Shown here piece by piece: positions 19,901 to 27,404 of a DNA stretch of 64,000 nucleotides. Position 1 is the stretch's first letter; every line of letters starts with the position of its first letter. Location of the stretch: positions 3,128,783-3,192,782 of the forward strand of contig NZ_OY781925.1 in assembly GCF_963677305.1 (NCBI RefSeq). Reading direction: 5' to 3'. The position numbers and the translations under genes were made by a program. Source of the stretch: an uncultured Holophaga sp. (GTDB taxonomy: Bacteria > Acidobacteriota > Holophagae > Holophagales > Holophagaceae). The notes beneath the pieces were generated by a model, which saw only the letters and a program-made list of their open reading frames with translations, did not search any database and was not told where the DNA came from.

Positions 19901-20220
19901 TGGACCTGAGCCACGAGGAGGCCCGGAAGGCCGGGCGCCTGAACACCCCCTCCGACCTGGTGGAGGCGATCATCCACGGCGCCGTCAAGCGGGTGCGCCC
20001 CAAGGCCATGACCGTCTGCGCTGCCTTCATGGGCCTGCTGCCCATCATGTGGAGCACCGGCACGGGCTCCGACCTCATGAAACGCATCGCCGCCCCCATG
20101 GTGGGAGGCCTGGCCACCAGCTTCCTTCTGGAGCTCCTGGTCTACCCGGCGATTTACTTCCTCTGGAAGCGAAGGACGCTTCCCGAGCCTGACCCCACTC
20201 CCAAGGAGATCCCATGCTGA
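16906..20220 (+). CDS. cusA: Heavy-metal RND efflux permease CusA/CzcA
   Basis: An 1104-residue inner-membrane proton/metal antiporter of the HME-RND family, slightly longer than the usual 1040-1060. It shows the early conserved segment RRMPLDALPDLSDTQVIVYT, the TM4 block GVLVDGAIVEVENAYKR, and the late block LMGLDAETGVFMLLFLDLSHE. Two large periplasmic loops lie between the membrane bundles. It drives metal export from periplasm and cytoplasm through the CusC-type duct. Its stop codon overlaps the ATG of the following mini-protein gene (ATGCTGA), which indicates translational coupling. Confidence 0.95.
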   Translation: MSGPTSYDPDRPTFLQRVIRFSAEHRWLVIAASLALLAFSFWTMRRMPLDALPDLSDTQVIVYTKWDRSPDLVEDQVTYPIVTSLLGAPKVKAVRGLSDFGYSYVYVIFEDGTDIYWARSRVLEYLSKIGNTLPQGVQPTLGPDATSVGWVYQYALVDHSGRHSSDELRSLQDWYLRYGLQSVPGVAEVATVGGQVRQFQVQVDPVKLAAYRIPMEAVIMAVKGANSEVGGRVVEYSGREYMVRGRGYVKRTQDLEQAALKAADGTPVKLSEVATVTLGPEMRRGITDLDGIGDAPSGIVIMRQGENALKVIQGVKARLAELKKGLPEGVELVPVYDRSELIERAIGTVKHKLIEEMIIVALVILVFLWHIPSSIVPIVTIPASVALAFIPMYAMGQNANLMSLAGIAISIGVLVDGAIVEVENAYKRIEGWMASGRPGSFHQVRLAALMEVGPSVFFSLLVVAVSFMPIFTLVDQEGRLFKPLAYSKNLAMAIAAVLALTLDPALRMIFARVEPFRFRPRWLAWTFTQVAVGKYYAEEKHPISVLLHRLYERPCRFVLRHAKATLVVAALLVAATVPAFMALGSEFMPPLNEGTLLYMPSTLPGLSGTEAQRILQVQDRLIRTVPEVARVFGKAGRADTATDPAPFAMMETVIVLKPENHWRERPRWYSSWAPDFLKAILRPFWRDRITQEDIVADLDRAVRLPAIPNAWTMPIKARLDMLSTGIRTPVGLKVNGSDLESIQKVAVEAERILQGVPGTRSAFAERTAQGYFLDFVLKRDALARYGLSVDQANLLVMTAIGGDNQSTVYDGRARYPVNVRYARDFRESPEALARVLVPTPGGAMIPISEIADIRWDLGPAMIRDENGQLNGYVLLDFDTSKVDVGTYVQHAKAALDHELKLPPGTSLTWSGQFENMLRVKERLKVILPITLLLIFALLYANTRHAFKAAIVMLAVPFSAVGAFWLLWFLGYHMSIAVWVGLIALMGLDAETGVFMLLFLDLSHEEARKAGRLNTPSDLVEAIIHGAVKRVRPKAMTVCAAFMGLLPIMWSTGTGSDLMKRIAAPMVGGLATSFLLELLVYPAIYFLWKRRTLPEPDPTPKEIPC

Positions 20221-20444
20221 GCCTCATCCTCACGGCGGCCCTGGCCGTCACCCCCACCCACGTCAAGCCCGCCACCAATACCATCTGCCCGGTCCTGGGC
20301 AACGCGGTGAAACCCAACGGCCCCAAGGTCGTCGTCCGGGGCCACGAGTACCTGCTCTGCTGCCCCGGCTGCGATCAGGAGCTGCTCAAGAATCCGGACA
20401 AATATCTGAAGAAGGACGGCACCCCCAAGAACGCCAAGAAGTAG
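20214..20444 (+). CDS. Small exported YHS-like metal-binding protein, copy 1
   Basis: A 76-residue protein with a short hydrophobic leader (MLSLILTAALAVTP) and a compact cysteine domain: Cys25 in NTICPVLG, then GHEYLLCCPGC with Cys49, 50 and 53, and the NPDKYL ending typical of YHS/TRASH-type metal modules. It starts inside the last codons of cusA. The adjacent gene at 20557 is a paralogue, so a local duplication occurred. A role as a periplasmic metal-binding accessory or chaperone of the pump is inferred from location and cysteines. Confidence 0.75.
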   Translation: MLSLILTAALAVTPTHVKPATNTICPVLGNAVKPNGPKVVVRGHEYLLCCPGCDQELLKNPDKYLKKDGTPKNAKK

Positions 20445-20454
20445 CACCCTCCAG

Positions 20455-20491
20455 ACCCGGCCTGCCCTGCCCCCTGGCAGGCGGGCCGGGT
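20455..20491 (+). terminator. GC-rich hairpin between the two YHS-like genes
   Basis: Inverted sequence ACCCGGCCTGCC (20455-20466) pairs with most of 20476-20491 (GGCAG, bulge, GGCCGGGT), followed by TTGCG. It may attenuate transcription or protect mRNA between copy 1 and copy 2. Confidence 0.5.
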
Positions 20492-20556
20492 TGCGCAGCC
20501 CCCCCCGCCGCCCCATGCTGGGGACTCTCCACCCCACGCATCCCCATGGAGGCACC

Positions 20557-20793
20557 ATGCTGAGCATGCTCCTGACGGCCGCCCTGATCGCCACCCCCCA
20601 GGCCAAGAGCCCGCACCCCACCAACACCGTCTGTCCCGCCTGCGGGGGCCCCGTCAGCGCCAAGAGCCCCGTCATGGTGGTCAAAGGCCATCCCTACCAC
20701 TTCTGCTGCGAGGAGTGTGGAGAGATGGTGCAGAAGAACCCGGACAAGTACCTCGACAAGGAGGGTCGGCCCAAGCGCGAACCCCACCCATGA
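20557..20793 (+). CDS. Small exported YHS-like metal-binding protein, copy 2
   Basis: A 78-residue paralogue of the preceding gene: leader MLSMLLTAALIATP, then NTVCPACG (Cys26, Cys29) and GHPYHFCCEECG (Cys50, 51, 54), ending KNPDKYLDKEG. It has one more CxxC pair than copy 1, giving two CxxC-like sites and a fuller metal-binding set. The ATG at 20557 follows TGGAGGCACC. It is the last gene of the metal island, 12 bp before the convergent histidine kinase. Confidence 0.75.
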   Translation: MLSMLLTAALIATPQAKSPHPTNTVCPACGGPVSAKSPVMVVKGHPYHFCCEECGEMVQKNPDKYLDKEGRPKREPHP

Positions 20794-20805
20794 GCGGGGC
20801 CCGTC

Positions 20806-22980
20806 TCAGGCCAGGCCCTGCCTGACTGCATCCGCCAGCTCCGCCCGACTGTAGGGCTTGTGCAGGAAACCCCGCAGGCCCTTGGCCTGCATCTGGGCAA
20901 CGGCGTGGTCGCTGATGAACCCGGAGGCTGCGACCACCCGGACGCCTGGATCAAGCTCCTGGAGCCGCTCGAAGGTCTCGGCTCCGGAGAGCCCCGGCAT
21001 GACCATGTCCAGAATCACCAGGCGGATCTCAGCCCGATGCCTGGCGAAGAGGGCCAAGCCCACCGGACCATCCTCCGCCTGGAGCACATCGAAGCCCATG
21101 GACTCCAACAGGAGCCCTGTGGTCGAACGGATCAGATCCTCGTCATCGATGATCAGAATGGCACCGGCGCCCGTGATCTCCTCGCGCCCCACCTTGGGGT
21201 TTGAAAGCCTGGGCCGCTCATCCAGAGGCAGGAGGATCCTGAAGGCGGTGCCTCCCCCCGGCTCCGAGTGGAGCTCCAGGCCGCCGTGGTGGTCGTTGAC
21301 GATCCCGTACACGGCCGCCAGCCCCAGTCCCGTCCCCTTGCCGTCCAGCTTGGTGGTGAAGAAGGGCTCGAAGATCCGCGCCTGCAGCTCAACGGGAATT
21401 CCGTGCCCTGTATCCTCCACACAGAGGCCAACATAGGAGCCCGGCTCCAGCTCAAAACCTAGAGGAAGAGAGCGAGGCTCCGGGATCCGGACCTCCTCGG
21501 TGCGGATCGTGAGGGTCCCCCCCTCCGGCATGGCATCGCGGGCGTTGATGCAGAGATTGAGGAGTGCGTTCTCCAGTTGGGAGGGATCCCCCACGACCTG
21601 GGGCCGGTCGGCCCCCAGCCAGAGCTGGATGGCGATCTTCCGGTCAATGCTGCGCCTCAGGAGGGCCACGGAGTCTTCGACGATGCGGTGCAGCTCCAGG
21701 GGAGTGGAGACCAGCTTCCCCTTCCGGCTGAAGGCCAGGAGCTTGCTGGTGAGGTCCGCGGCCCGCTCGCTGGCCCTGCGGATGATCCTGACCAGATCCC
21801 CCCGGGGATCTCCGGCGGGCAGGGCATCCCCCAGGAGGTCCGCGGCCCCCATGATCCCTGCCAGCATGTTGTTGAAGTCATGGGCGACCCCCCCGGCCAG
21901 CTGGCCGATGGCATCCATCTTCTGGCTCTGCCGCAGCCGTTCATCTTGCTCCTTCAGGGCCTGGTCCGCGACGACCCGTTCGCTGACATCGATGGCGATC
22001 ATGAGGAAGCCCGACAGGGACCCTTCGTGATCATTGACCGGGGTGACCACCAGATCCACCAGTCGCCGCTCCCCCTGGCGCGTGGTCCAGGTCCAGCGCG
22101 CCTTCTCCGGATCCCCGACCAGGGCCATGTGCCGGAAGACCGCGAAGGGACTGGACTCCGGCTCCCCGTGGCCCCTCATGGACACGAGACACTCCTCCAG
22201 TTCCCGGGCATCATGCCAGAGCAGCGGCGTCTCCCGACCCACCACTTCCTCCTGACTCCAGCCCAGGAGCTGCTCGGCCCCCCGGTTGAACACCAGGATG
22301 GTGCCCTGCACATCCGTCATCACAATGGCAACCTGGGTGGAAGCGTCCAGCACACTCTGGAGCCGCCCCAGGGCTGTGGCCAGGGTGGCCTCGGCCCGGC
22401 GACGGTCGGTGAACTCGCCCTGCAGGCGATGCGCCCAGAGGAGGGCCACCAGGATGGCCAGCCCACCCAGAACCACGCCCACCGACACATTCAGGCGGAG
22501 GGCATCGCTCTGGGCCCTCCTGCGGTGAGCCTCAGCCTGAGCGAGATAGGCGCTGACCTGGGCCATCGCGGCCTCGTGCAGCGGCATGACCTGCAGCAAG
22601 TCCTGTCGGGCCATCTCGAAGGCCAAGTGTTCCTGGTGATCGAGTAAATCCCGGTATTGCAGACGGAGGCGGTCCAGGAGCCCCGGCTCCAACCCACCCG
22701 GTGGAACCAGGGCCTCCACCCCACCCAGCTGCATGCGCAGGAGCCCGGCACGCTGGTCGATATGCTCCGGATCCCGGCTGCTCACCAGAATGGCCGCCTG
22801 GGCGTAGGCCCCGTGCAGACGGTCCTCCACCCGCCGGGCCCTCTCCCCATCCTCGTCCAGCCGGCGCCAGGTCCTCATGAGGCTGCGCTGACTCAGGACT
22901 GAGACGGCGATCTGGGCCAGCAGCAGGATGACGATCCAGGTGAAGGCCTGCAAAAGACGCCGGGAGATCCGGCGGCTCAT
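20806..22980 (-). CDS. Membrane hybrid sensor histidine kinase with PAS and receiver domains
   Basis: A 724-residue two-component sensor. TM1 spans about 11-31, a short helical periplasmic region 32-163, and TM2 164-184. A PAS domain (about 205-335) precedes the HisKA domain with the phospho-acceptor His367 (GGVAHDFNNML). An HATPase domain follows (NALLNLCINARDAMPEG, and a GTGLGLAAVYG G-box). A C-terminal receiver domain (about 600-724) has IIDDED acidic residues and the phospho-Asp in LVILDMVMPG. No DNA-binding output is attached. The ATG overlaps the stop of the upstream solute-binding protein gene by 4 bp, which implies one signalling unit. Confidence 0.92.
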   Translation of the reverse strand: MSRRISRRLLQAFTWIVILLLAQIAVSVLSQRSLMRTWRRLDEDGERARRVEDRLHGAYAQAAILVSSRDPEHIDQRAGLLRMQLGGVEALVPPGGLEPGLLDRLRLQYRDLLDHQEHLAFEMARQDLLQVMPLHEAAMAQVSAYLAQAEAHRRRAQSDALRLNVSVGVVLGGLAILVALLWAHRLQGEFTDRRRAEATLATALGRLQSVLDASTQVAIVMTDVQGTILVFNRGAEQLLGWSQEEVVGRETPLLWHDARELEECLVSMRGHGEPESSPFAVFRHMALVGDPEKARWTWTTRQGERRLVDLVVTPVNDHEGSLSGFLMIAIDVSERVVADQALKEQDERLRQSQKMDAIGQLAGGVAHDFNNMLAGIMGAADLLGDALPAGDPRGDLVRIIRRASERAADLTSKLLAFSRKGKLVSTPLELHRIVEDSVALLRRSIDRKIAIQLWLGADRPQVVGDPSQLENALLNLCINARDAMPEGGTLTIRTEEVRIPEPRSLPLGFELEPGSYVGLCVEDTGHGIPVELQARIFEPFFTTKLDGKGTGLGLAAVYGIVNDHHGGLELHSEPGGGTAFRILLPLDERPRLSNPKVGREEITGAGAILIIDDEDLIRSTTGLLLESMGFDVLQAEDGPVGLALFARHRAEIRLVILDMVMPGLSGAETFERLQELDPGVRVVAASGFISDHAVAQMQAKGLRGFLHKPYSRAELADAVRQGLA

Positions 22981-23966
22981 GGCCGCCTCCCGCCCCGTCG
23001 GGTCAGGATCTGCCGGGTCCAGCGGGCATCGAAGAGCTCAGCTTCCCGGAAGCGGGCCCCCCTGGAGTCGTAGGTCAGCAGGAAGCGCTTCAGCTCGGCC
23101 AGGAAGTGCTCCAGTCCACCCCCGGGGGCATTGCGGGCGAGGAGGAGCCGCTCGGAATGGACCGGGGCCACCTCCATTTGGGTCACCATGTCCCGGTAGC
23201 CATCGAAGGGCGTGCTCCGGAAACTGCGGGCAGACACGATCTTCATCAACTGGGGCCTGTTGGCAGGCTTCCGCATCCAGTCCATGGCCTCCCGGACCCC
23301 CTCGACCAGGGCCAGACGCTCGGCCTCCGACATGGACTCCACCACCTGTCGGCTCCCGAAGAGACACTCGGGAATGCAGCCAGGTGAGTCGGCGGAACTC
23401 GCCAGGATCCGGGCTTCCGGCCCCAGTGCAGCCGAAAAGGGATCGCAGATCACCCCAGCATCCAGCCGCCCAGCCCGGAACTGCGCCGCAAGATCCGAGG
23501 GGGCGAGCTCAGCCACCGGGACCTTCAACAGGAAGCGCCACTCCCGAGGCAGGACTCGGTGGAGAAAAAAGGGCAGGGAGTAGCGGGCCTGGTAGTATCC
23601 CATCGGCCCCATCTCCAGCTGGGCGGAAGTCTTGCCCTTCCGCACAAAGACCCGGTCCCCCCCCGAGGACCAGTCTGTCTCCAGAAGGATACGGATCGGC
23701 TCCCGGTGGGTGTGGATCCACACCACATCCGCCACCATGGCACAGGCGAAGTCGGCTTCACCCGAGAGCTGGGCATCCAGGTAGCTCGCACCGTCCGGAT
23801 ATGCCTGGAGCCGGACATCCAGCCCCCTTGCCTTCCAGAAGCCCCGGGCCTCGGCCACATCCAGGAAGGCCCATCCCATCCAGGGTGTGGTGGCGATGCG
23901 ATAAGTCCGCCCCCAGAGAGGGGTCACCAGCAGGAGAACCTGGAGGAAAATCCGCAGGAAGGGCAT
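22977..23966 (-). CDS. Periplasmic NMT1/THI5-like (SsuA/TauA-type) solute-binding protein
   Basis: A 329-residue exported protein: signal peptide about 1-20 (FLQVLLLVTPLWG), then the type II binding-protein pattern RIATTPWMGWAFLDVAEARGFWKARGLDV, with the ACAMVADVVW segment typical of NMT1/SsuA-like domains. These proteins normally feed ABC importers of sulfonates, pyrimidine precursors or nitriles, but no permease or ATPase gene is adjacent. Instead the gene overlaps a histidine kinase gene (ATGA-type junction). It probably senses a ligand for the kinase. ATG at 23966 chosen over a GTG seven codons upstream. Confidence 0.82.
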   Translation of the reverse strand: MPFLRIFLQVLLLVTPLWGRTYRIATTPWMGWAFLDVAEARGFWKARGLDVRLQAYPDGASYLDAQLSGEADFACAMVADVVWIHTHREPIRILLETDWSSGGDRVFVRKGKTSAQLEMGPMGYYQARYSLPFFLHRVLPREWRFLLKVPVAELAPSDLAAQFRAGRLDAGVICDPFSAALGPEARILASSADSPGCIPECLFGSRQVVESMSEAERLALVEGVREAMDWMRKPANRPQLMKIVSARSFRSTPFDGYRDMVTQMEVAPVHSERLLLARNAPGGGLEHFLAELKRFLLTYDSRGARFREAELFDARWTRQILTRRGGRRP

Positions 23967-24064
23967 GGGCACCCCGACACTGCCCACACTATAGGGTCTG
24001 CATCACCATCCAGCGAGGGGATCCCTGGACCCGGGCACTCTGCCCCCAGGGGGCCTTCTCCTCC

Positions 24065-24586
24065 TCAGCCCTTCTGCGACATCTTCTCCTGCGCCAGCGC
24101 GTCCCGCTCATCCTTGCGCAGACGCCAGACCCAGCGCCCTGTGGTCCGGTCGAAGAGATCGAAGAGGCAGAGCCAGTTGAGCAGGCCGGCCACCATGATG
24201 TAGGTGGCGCCGTATTCCTGGGTCAGGTTGCGGATGGGCTCGGTGCCGACGCCTCCGAAGAGCCAGGCGAAGACCCCGTAGACCGGACCTGAGCCCAGGG
24301 TGGCCATGGCCCCCAGGGTGGGCAGCCAAGCCAGGGGCGAGATCTGAGGGACATAGACCCCACCCCGGGGACCGGCCCCCGGTCCATAGTAGAGCTGGAG
24401 GAAGGCCAACGCCGTGAATACGACATAAACGGTAAAGAAGACCTTGGCCCGGCCCTTCTGTCCCACCATCCAATAACCGGCGCCGGGGATGATCCAGTTG
24501 GCCAGGATCGGCTTCCAGCAGGCCTGGAAGGCCTGCTTCCTCCGGAGCGGCAGCGGAAGGGAGGGGGTGGTGGGCGTCTCGGTCAT
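24065..24586 (-). CDS. Small multi-pass membrane protein of unknown function
   Basis: A 173-residue protein with about four hydrophobic segments, including WIIPGAGYWMVGQKGRA near residues 30-47, FFTVYVVFTALAFLQLYYG at 50-68, and LAWLPTLGAMATLGSGPVYGVF. The GAGYWMVGQKGRA pattern recalls TM2-type or DUF6677-like proteins seen in acidobacteria, but I cannot assign a function. The gene lies alone between the SBP gene and the phosphofructokinase promoter region, divergent from the latter. Confidence 0.65.
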   Translation of the reverse strand: MTETPTTPSLPLPLRRKQAFQACWKPILANWIIPGAGYWMVGQKGRAKVFFTVYVVFTALAFLQLYYGPGAGPRGGVYVPQISPLAWLPTLGAMATLGSGPVYGVFAWLFGGVGTEPIRNLTQEYGATYIMVAGLLNWLCLFDLFDRTTGRWVWRLRKDERDALAQEKMSQKG

Positions 24587-24658
24587 GCCTACAGATTACC
24601 GCGGGGCTTGCCAACGGGGGAGCGGGTCCCAAAATGCAGGAGTGAGCGTGGAGGCATC

Positions 24659-25771
24659 ATGACCCATTCCAAAATCCGCCGTATTGCCGTATGCACGGGT
24701 GGCGGCGACGCCCCGGGCCTGAATGCCGTCATCCGCGCCGTGGTCATCGCCGCGCTCAACCGGGGATGGGAGTGTTATGGCATCCGTGACGGCTTCAACG
24801 GCATCCTCTTCCCCGAGCGCTATCCCGATGGGGGTGTCGTCCGCCTGACCCGGGAACGGGTCCATGGCATCACCCATCTCGGCGGTACCATCCTGGGCAC
24901 CACCAACCGGGGCAATCCCCTCCACTACCCCCTCCACATGCCCGATGGCACCATGAAGGAAGTGGACCGCAGCGATGAGATCCTGGAGTATTTCGCCAAG
25001 AAGGAGCTGGACGCCCTGGTCTCCATCGGTGGCGACGGCAGCCTGACCATCGCCAACGCCCTCTGCCAGAAGGGTCTGCGGGTGGTGGGGGTCCCCAAGA
25101 CCATCGACAACGACCTGGACAAGACCGCCACCACCTTCGGTTTCGACACGGCCGTCTCCTTCGCCACGGAGTGCCTGGACCGCCTCCACAGCACCGCCGA
25201 GTCCCACCAGCGGGTCCTGGTGGTGGAGGTGATGGGGCGCTACGCCGGCTGGATCGCCCTGCACTCCGGCATCGCCGGGGGCGCCCATGCCGTCCTCATC
25301 CCCGAGATCCCCTTCGACCTGGAGAAGGTGGCCGCGGTGATCCGGAACCGGGACAACGACGGCCGACTCTACAGCATCGTCATGGTGGCCGAAGGGGCCT
25401 CACCCCAGGGGGGGCACAGTGAGGTGGTGGCCCAGGCCGAGGTCGGGCAGGCCGAGCGCCTGGGCGGCATCGGCGAGCGTGTGGCCCGCAATCTCCAGGA
25501 GATCACCGGCAAGGAGAGCCGCTGCGTGGTGCTGGGACACCTCCTCCGCGGAGGGAGTCCCACCAGCTTCGACCGCCTGTCGGCCCTCCGCTTCGGTGCG
25601 GCCGCTGTCCGTGCCCTGGACGAGGGCTTCAACGGGGTCATGGTGGCCCTGGCCCACCCCGATGTGAACTATGTCCCCCTGGAGGAGGTGGCCGGCCGGA
25701 TGAAGGCCGTCCCCATGGACTGCGACACCCTGCAGACCGCCCGGGACCTGGGGATCACCTTCGGGGATTGA
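24659..25771 (+). CDS. pfkA: 6-phosphofructokinase
   Basis: A 370-residue cytoplasmic glycolytic enzyme that phosphorylates fructose 6-phosphate. It shows CTGGGDAPGLNAVIR at the N-terminus, the phosphoryl-donor motif GGDGS at 124-128 and the catalytic PKTIDND at 146-152 (Asp150 as base). The donor-determining positions are Gly127 and Lys147. Gly at the first favours ATP, while the Lys resembles PPi enzymes and protist ATP-PFKs, so ATP use is likely but mixed. The ATG at 24659 follows GGAGG. The WYL regulator gene starts 49 bp downstream. Confidence 0.93.
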   Translation: MTHSKIRRIAVCTGGGDAPGLNAVIRAVVIAALNRGWECYGIRDGFNGILFPERYPDGGVVRLTRERVHGITHLGGTILGTTNRGNPLHYPLHMPDGTMKEVDRSDEILEYFAKKELDALVSIGGDGSLTIANALCQKGLRVVGVPKTIDNDLDKTATTFGFDTAVSFATECLDRLHSTAESHQRVLVVEVMGRYAGWIALHSGIAGGAHAVLIPEIPFDLEKVAAVIRNRDNDGRLYSIVMVAEGASPQGGHSEVVAQAEVGQAERLGGIGERVARNLQEITGKESRCVVLGHLLRGGSPTSFDRLSALRFGAAAVRALDEGFNGVMVALAHPDVNYVPLEEVAGRMKAVPMDCDTLQTARDLGITFGD

Positions 25772-25820
25772 CAACTCATGTCCCACAGGGGATGCTGGGC
25801 CCATTCCAGCGGGGGACAGC

Positions 25821-26834
25821 ATGGCTACAGGAATCCAGTCCGGAGGCCTTGTCGATCGTGAGCGGCTGAGGCTGGCGGTTCAGATCCTGCGGGACAGCGG
25901 AGAGAGCGGGGTCACCAAGATCCAGCTGGGGCGCAAGCTCGGCAAGGTGAGCCTCCGCACCGTGGACCGGGCCATCCAGCTCCTGGAGAACCAGGGTGCC
26001 CGCATCGAACGGACCCGCTCGGGCAAGCCGGCGGTGATCCACTTCCGGCTCACCAAGGGCCCCAGCTGGGATGAGTCCATCTCCGCCGAAGCCCGCCTGG
26101 CCCTCCGGCTCGCCTCCCTCATGCTGGTACAGGGTGGGGCCAGCCTCTGGCAGGAGAAGATCACCACCATCGAGCGCATCGCCAGCGAGCGCATGTCCAA
26201 TCGGGACCACCGGATCTTCCGCCAGCTCCAGGACGCCATCCGCATCCAGGGCGGGGTGGAGGATCCCGTGGAGTCCCCGGAGGTCCTGGAGCCCATCCTG
26301 AAGGCCCTGGAGGCGGGGAAGTCCCTCAGGCTGGAATACCGGTCCGCAGGCTCCAGCCGGGCAAAGAGCCATCAGGTCATCCCGGCCGCCCTCACCCACG
26401 ATCTCTACTCAGGAGGAACCTTTCTCCTGGCCTGGGAGTCTGCCACCGGGCGGGCCCTCCACCTCCGACTCAGCCGCATCCTCACGGCCAAGCCCTTCAG
26501 GGTGGGGACCCTGCCCGATCCCGAGGCCATGGAGCGGGCCGCCCGCTACCAAGTGGGCGGCTGGATCAGCACCGACGAACCCTTCGAGGTGCGGCTCCGC
26601 ATCGAGGGCACCCACTGGGTCCAGTCCCTGAAGGAGGCCCCTCCTGCCCTGCCGGACTTTGATTTCCGCAGCGCCAGGGATGGCAGGAGCGGCATCGCCA
26701 CCTTCAAGGCCAACCATCCTTCCGGACCCGAGCGCTGGGTCCTCCAGTTCGGGGAGGCTGCCGAAGTGCTCGAGCCCGATTGGCTGCGCAAGGAAATCGG
26801 GGAGCGGCTGAAGAAGGCTGCGGGGAAGTACTGA
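25821..26834 (+). CDS. WYL-domain transcriptional regulator (HTH-WYL-WCX)
   Basis: A 337-residue regulator. An N-terminal winged helix-turn-helix (about 14-65, with KVSLRTVDRAIQLLENQG as the recognition region) is followed by a WYL domain (about 165-245, GGTFLLAWESATGRALHLRLSRI) and a WCX extension ending FGEAAEVLEPDWLRKEI. WYL regulators bind small molecules or nucleic-acid-like ligands. It is 49 bp downstream of pfkA and convergent with cobU, so its target is not evident. It is the full-domain counterpart of the HTH-less WYL protein at 2635-3657. Confidence 0.85.
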   Translation: MATGIQSGGLVDRERLRLAVQILRDSGESGVTKIQLGRKLGKVSLRTVDRAIQLLENQGARIERTRSGKPAVIHFRLTKGPSWDESISAEARLALRLASLMLVQGGASLWQEKITTIERIASERMSNRDHRIFRQLQDAIRIQGGVEDPVESPEVLEPILKALEAGKSLRLEYRSAGSSRAKSHQVIPAALTHDLYSGGTFLLAWESATGRALHLRLSRILTAKPFRVGTLPDPEAMERAARYQVGGWISTDEPFEVRLRIEGTHWVQSLKEAPPALPDFDFRSARDGRSGIATFKANHPSGPERWVLQFGEAAEVLEPDWLRKEIGERLKKAAGKY

Positions 26835-26850
26835 AAGCGTCTTTTCAGGC

Positions 26851-27369
26851 TCACTTCAACCGGATTTGGCACCCCGCCACGGCCAGCCAGGCTTCGTCAG
26901 CGACCCGAGTGGTGGCCTGGGCGAGCCAGCCAGCAAGGTCCCGGAAGCGGCGGGTGGCCGGGTCGGCGGGGACCGGAGACCAACCCACTTCATTACCCAC
27001 GATGACGAGGGGCCAGGGTGCCCTGCGGAAGGCCTCCAGTTGGGCCATCCAGTCCTCCAGGATGGCTTCGTCGCTGGCCTCCATGCGCCAGGCCAGCCAC
27101 AGGGTCAAGCAGTCCATCATGACCCCGCTGGGCACGGGATCCAGGGCCAGGAGCGCCTGCGCCACATCCCCGGGAGCTTCCAGGGTGCGCCAGGTATCCG
27201 GACGCTCGGCCTGGTGCCGACGCACGCGGTCAGCCATCTCCTGATCGGTGGGATCTACCTGGTAGGTGGCGACATAGACGCCCATCCCGCCCCACCCCAG
27301 GGCCATATCGAGGGCGAAGCGGCTCTTGCCGCTGCGCACAGGTCCGGTCACGAAGACAATTTTTCCCAT
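26851..27369 (-). CDS. cobU: Adenosylcobinamide kinase / guanylyltransferase CobU
   Basis: A 172-residue bifunctional enzyme of the nucleotide-loop assembly of cobalamin: it phosphorylates adenosylcobinamide and transfers GMP to it. The P-loop GPVRSGKS is at residues 9-16 and the guanylylation region RRHQAERP near residue 50, with conserved NEVGWSPVP later. The length matches the family. The ATG at 27369 starts the conserved KIVFVTG strand, and an upstream ATG at 27411 would run into cobQ. It is divergent from cobQ with only 35 bp between start codons. Confidence 0.94.
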   Translation of the reverse strand: MGKIVFVTGPVRSGKSRFALDMALGWGGMGVYVATYQVDPTDQEMADRVRRHQAERPDTWRTLEAPGDVAQALLALDPVPSGVMMDCLTLWLAWRMEASDEAILEDWMAQLEAFRRAPWPLVIVGNEVGWSPVPADPATRRFRDLAGWLAQATTRVADEAWLAVAGCQIRLK

Positions 27370-27404
27370 GGCTCCAGGATGCCTGAACATATCAGGATGG
27401 AAAG

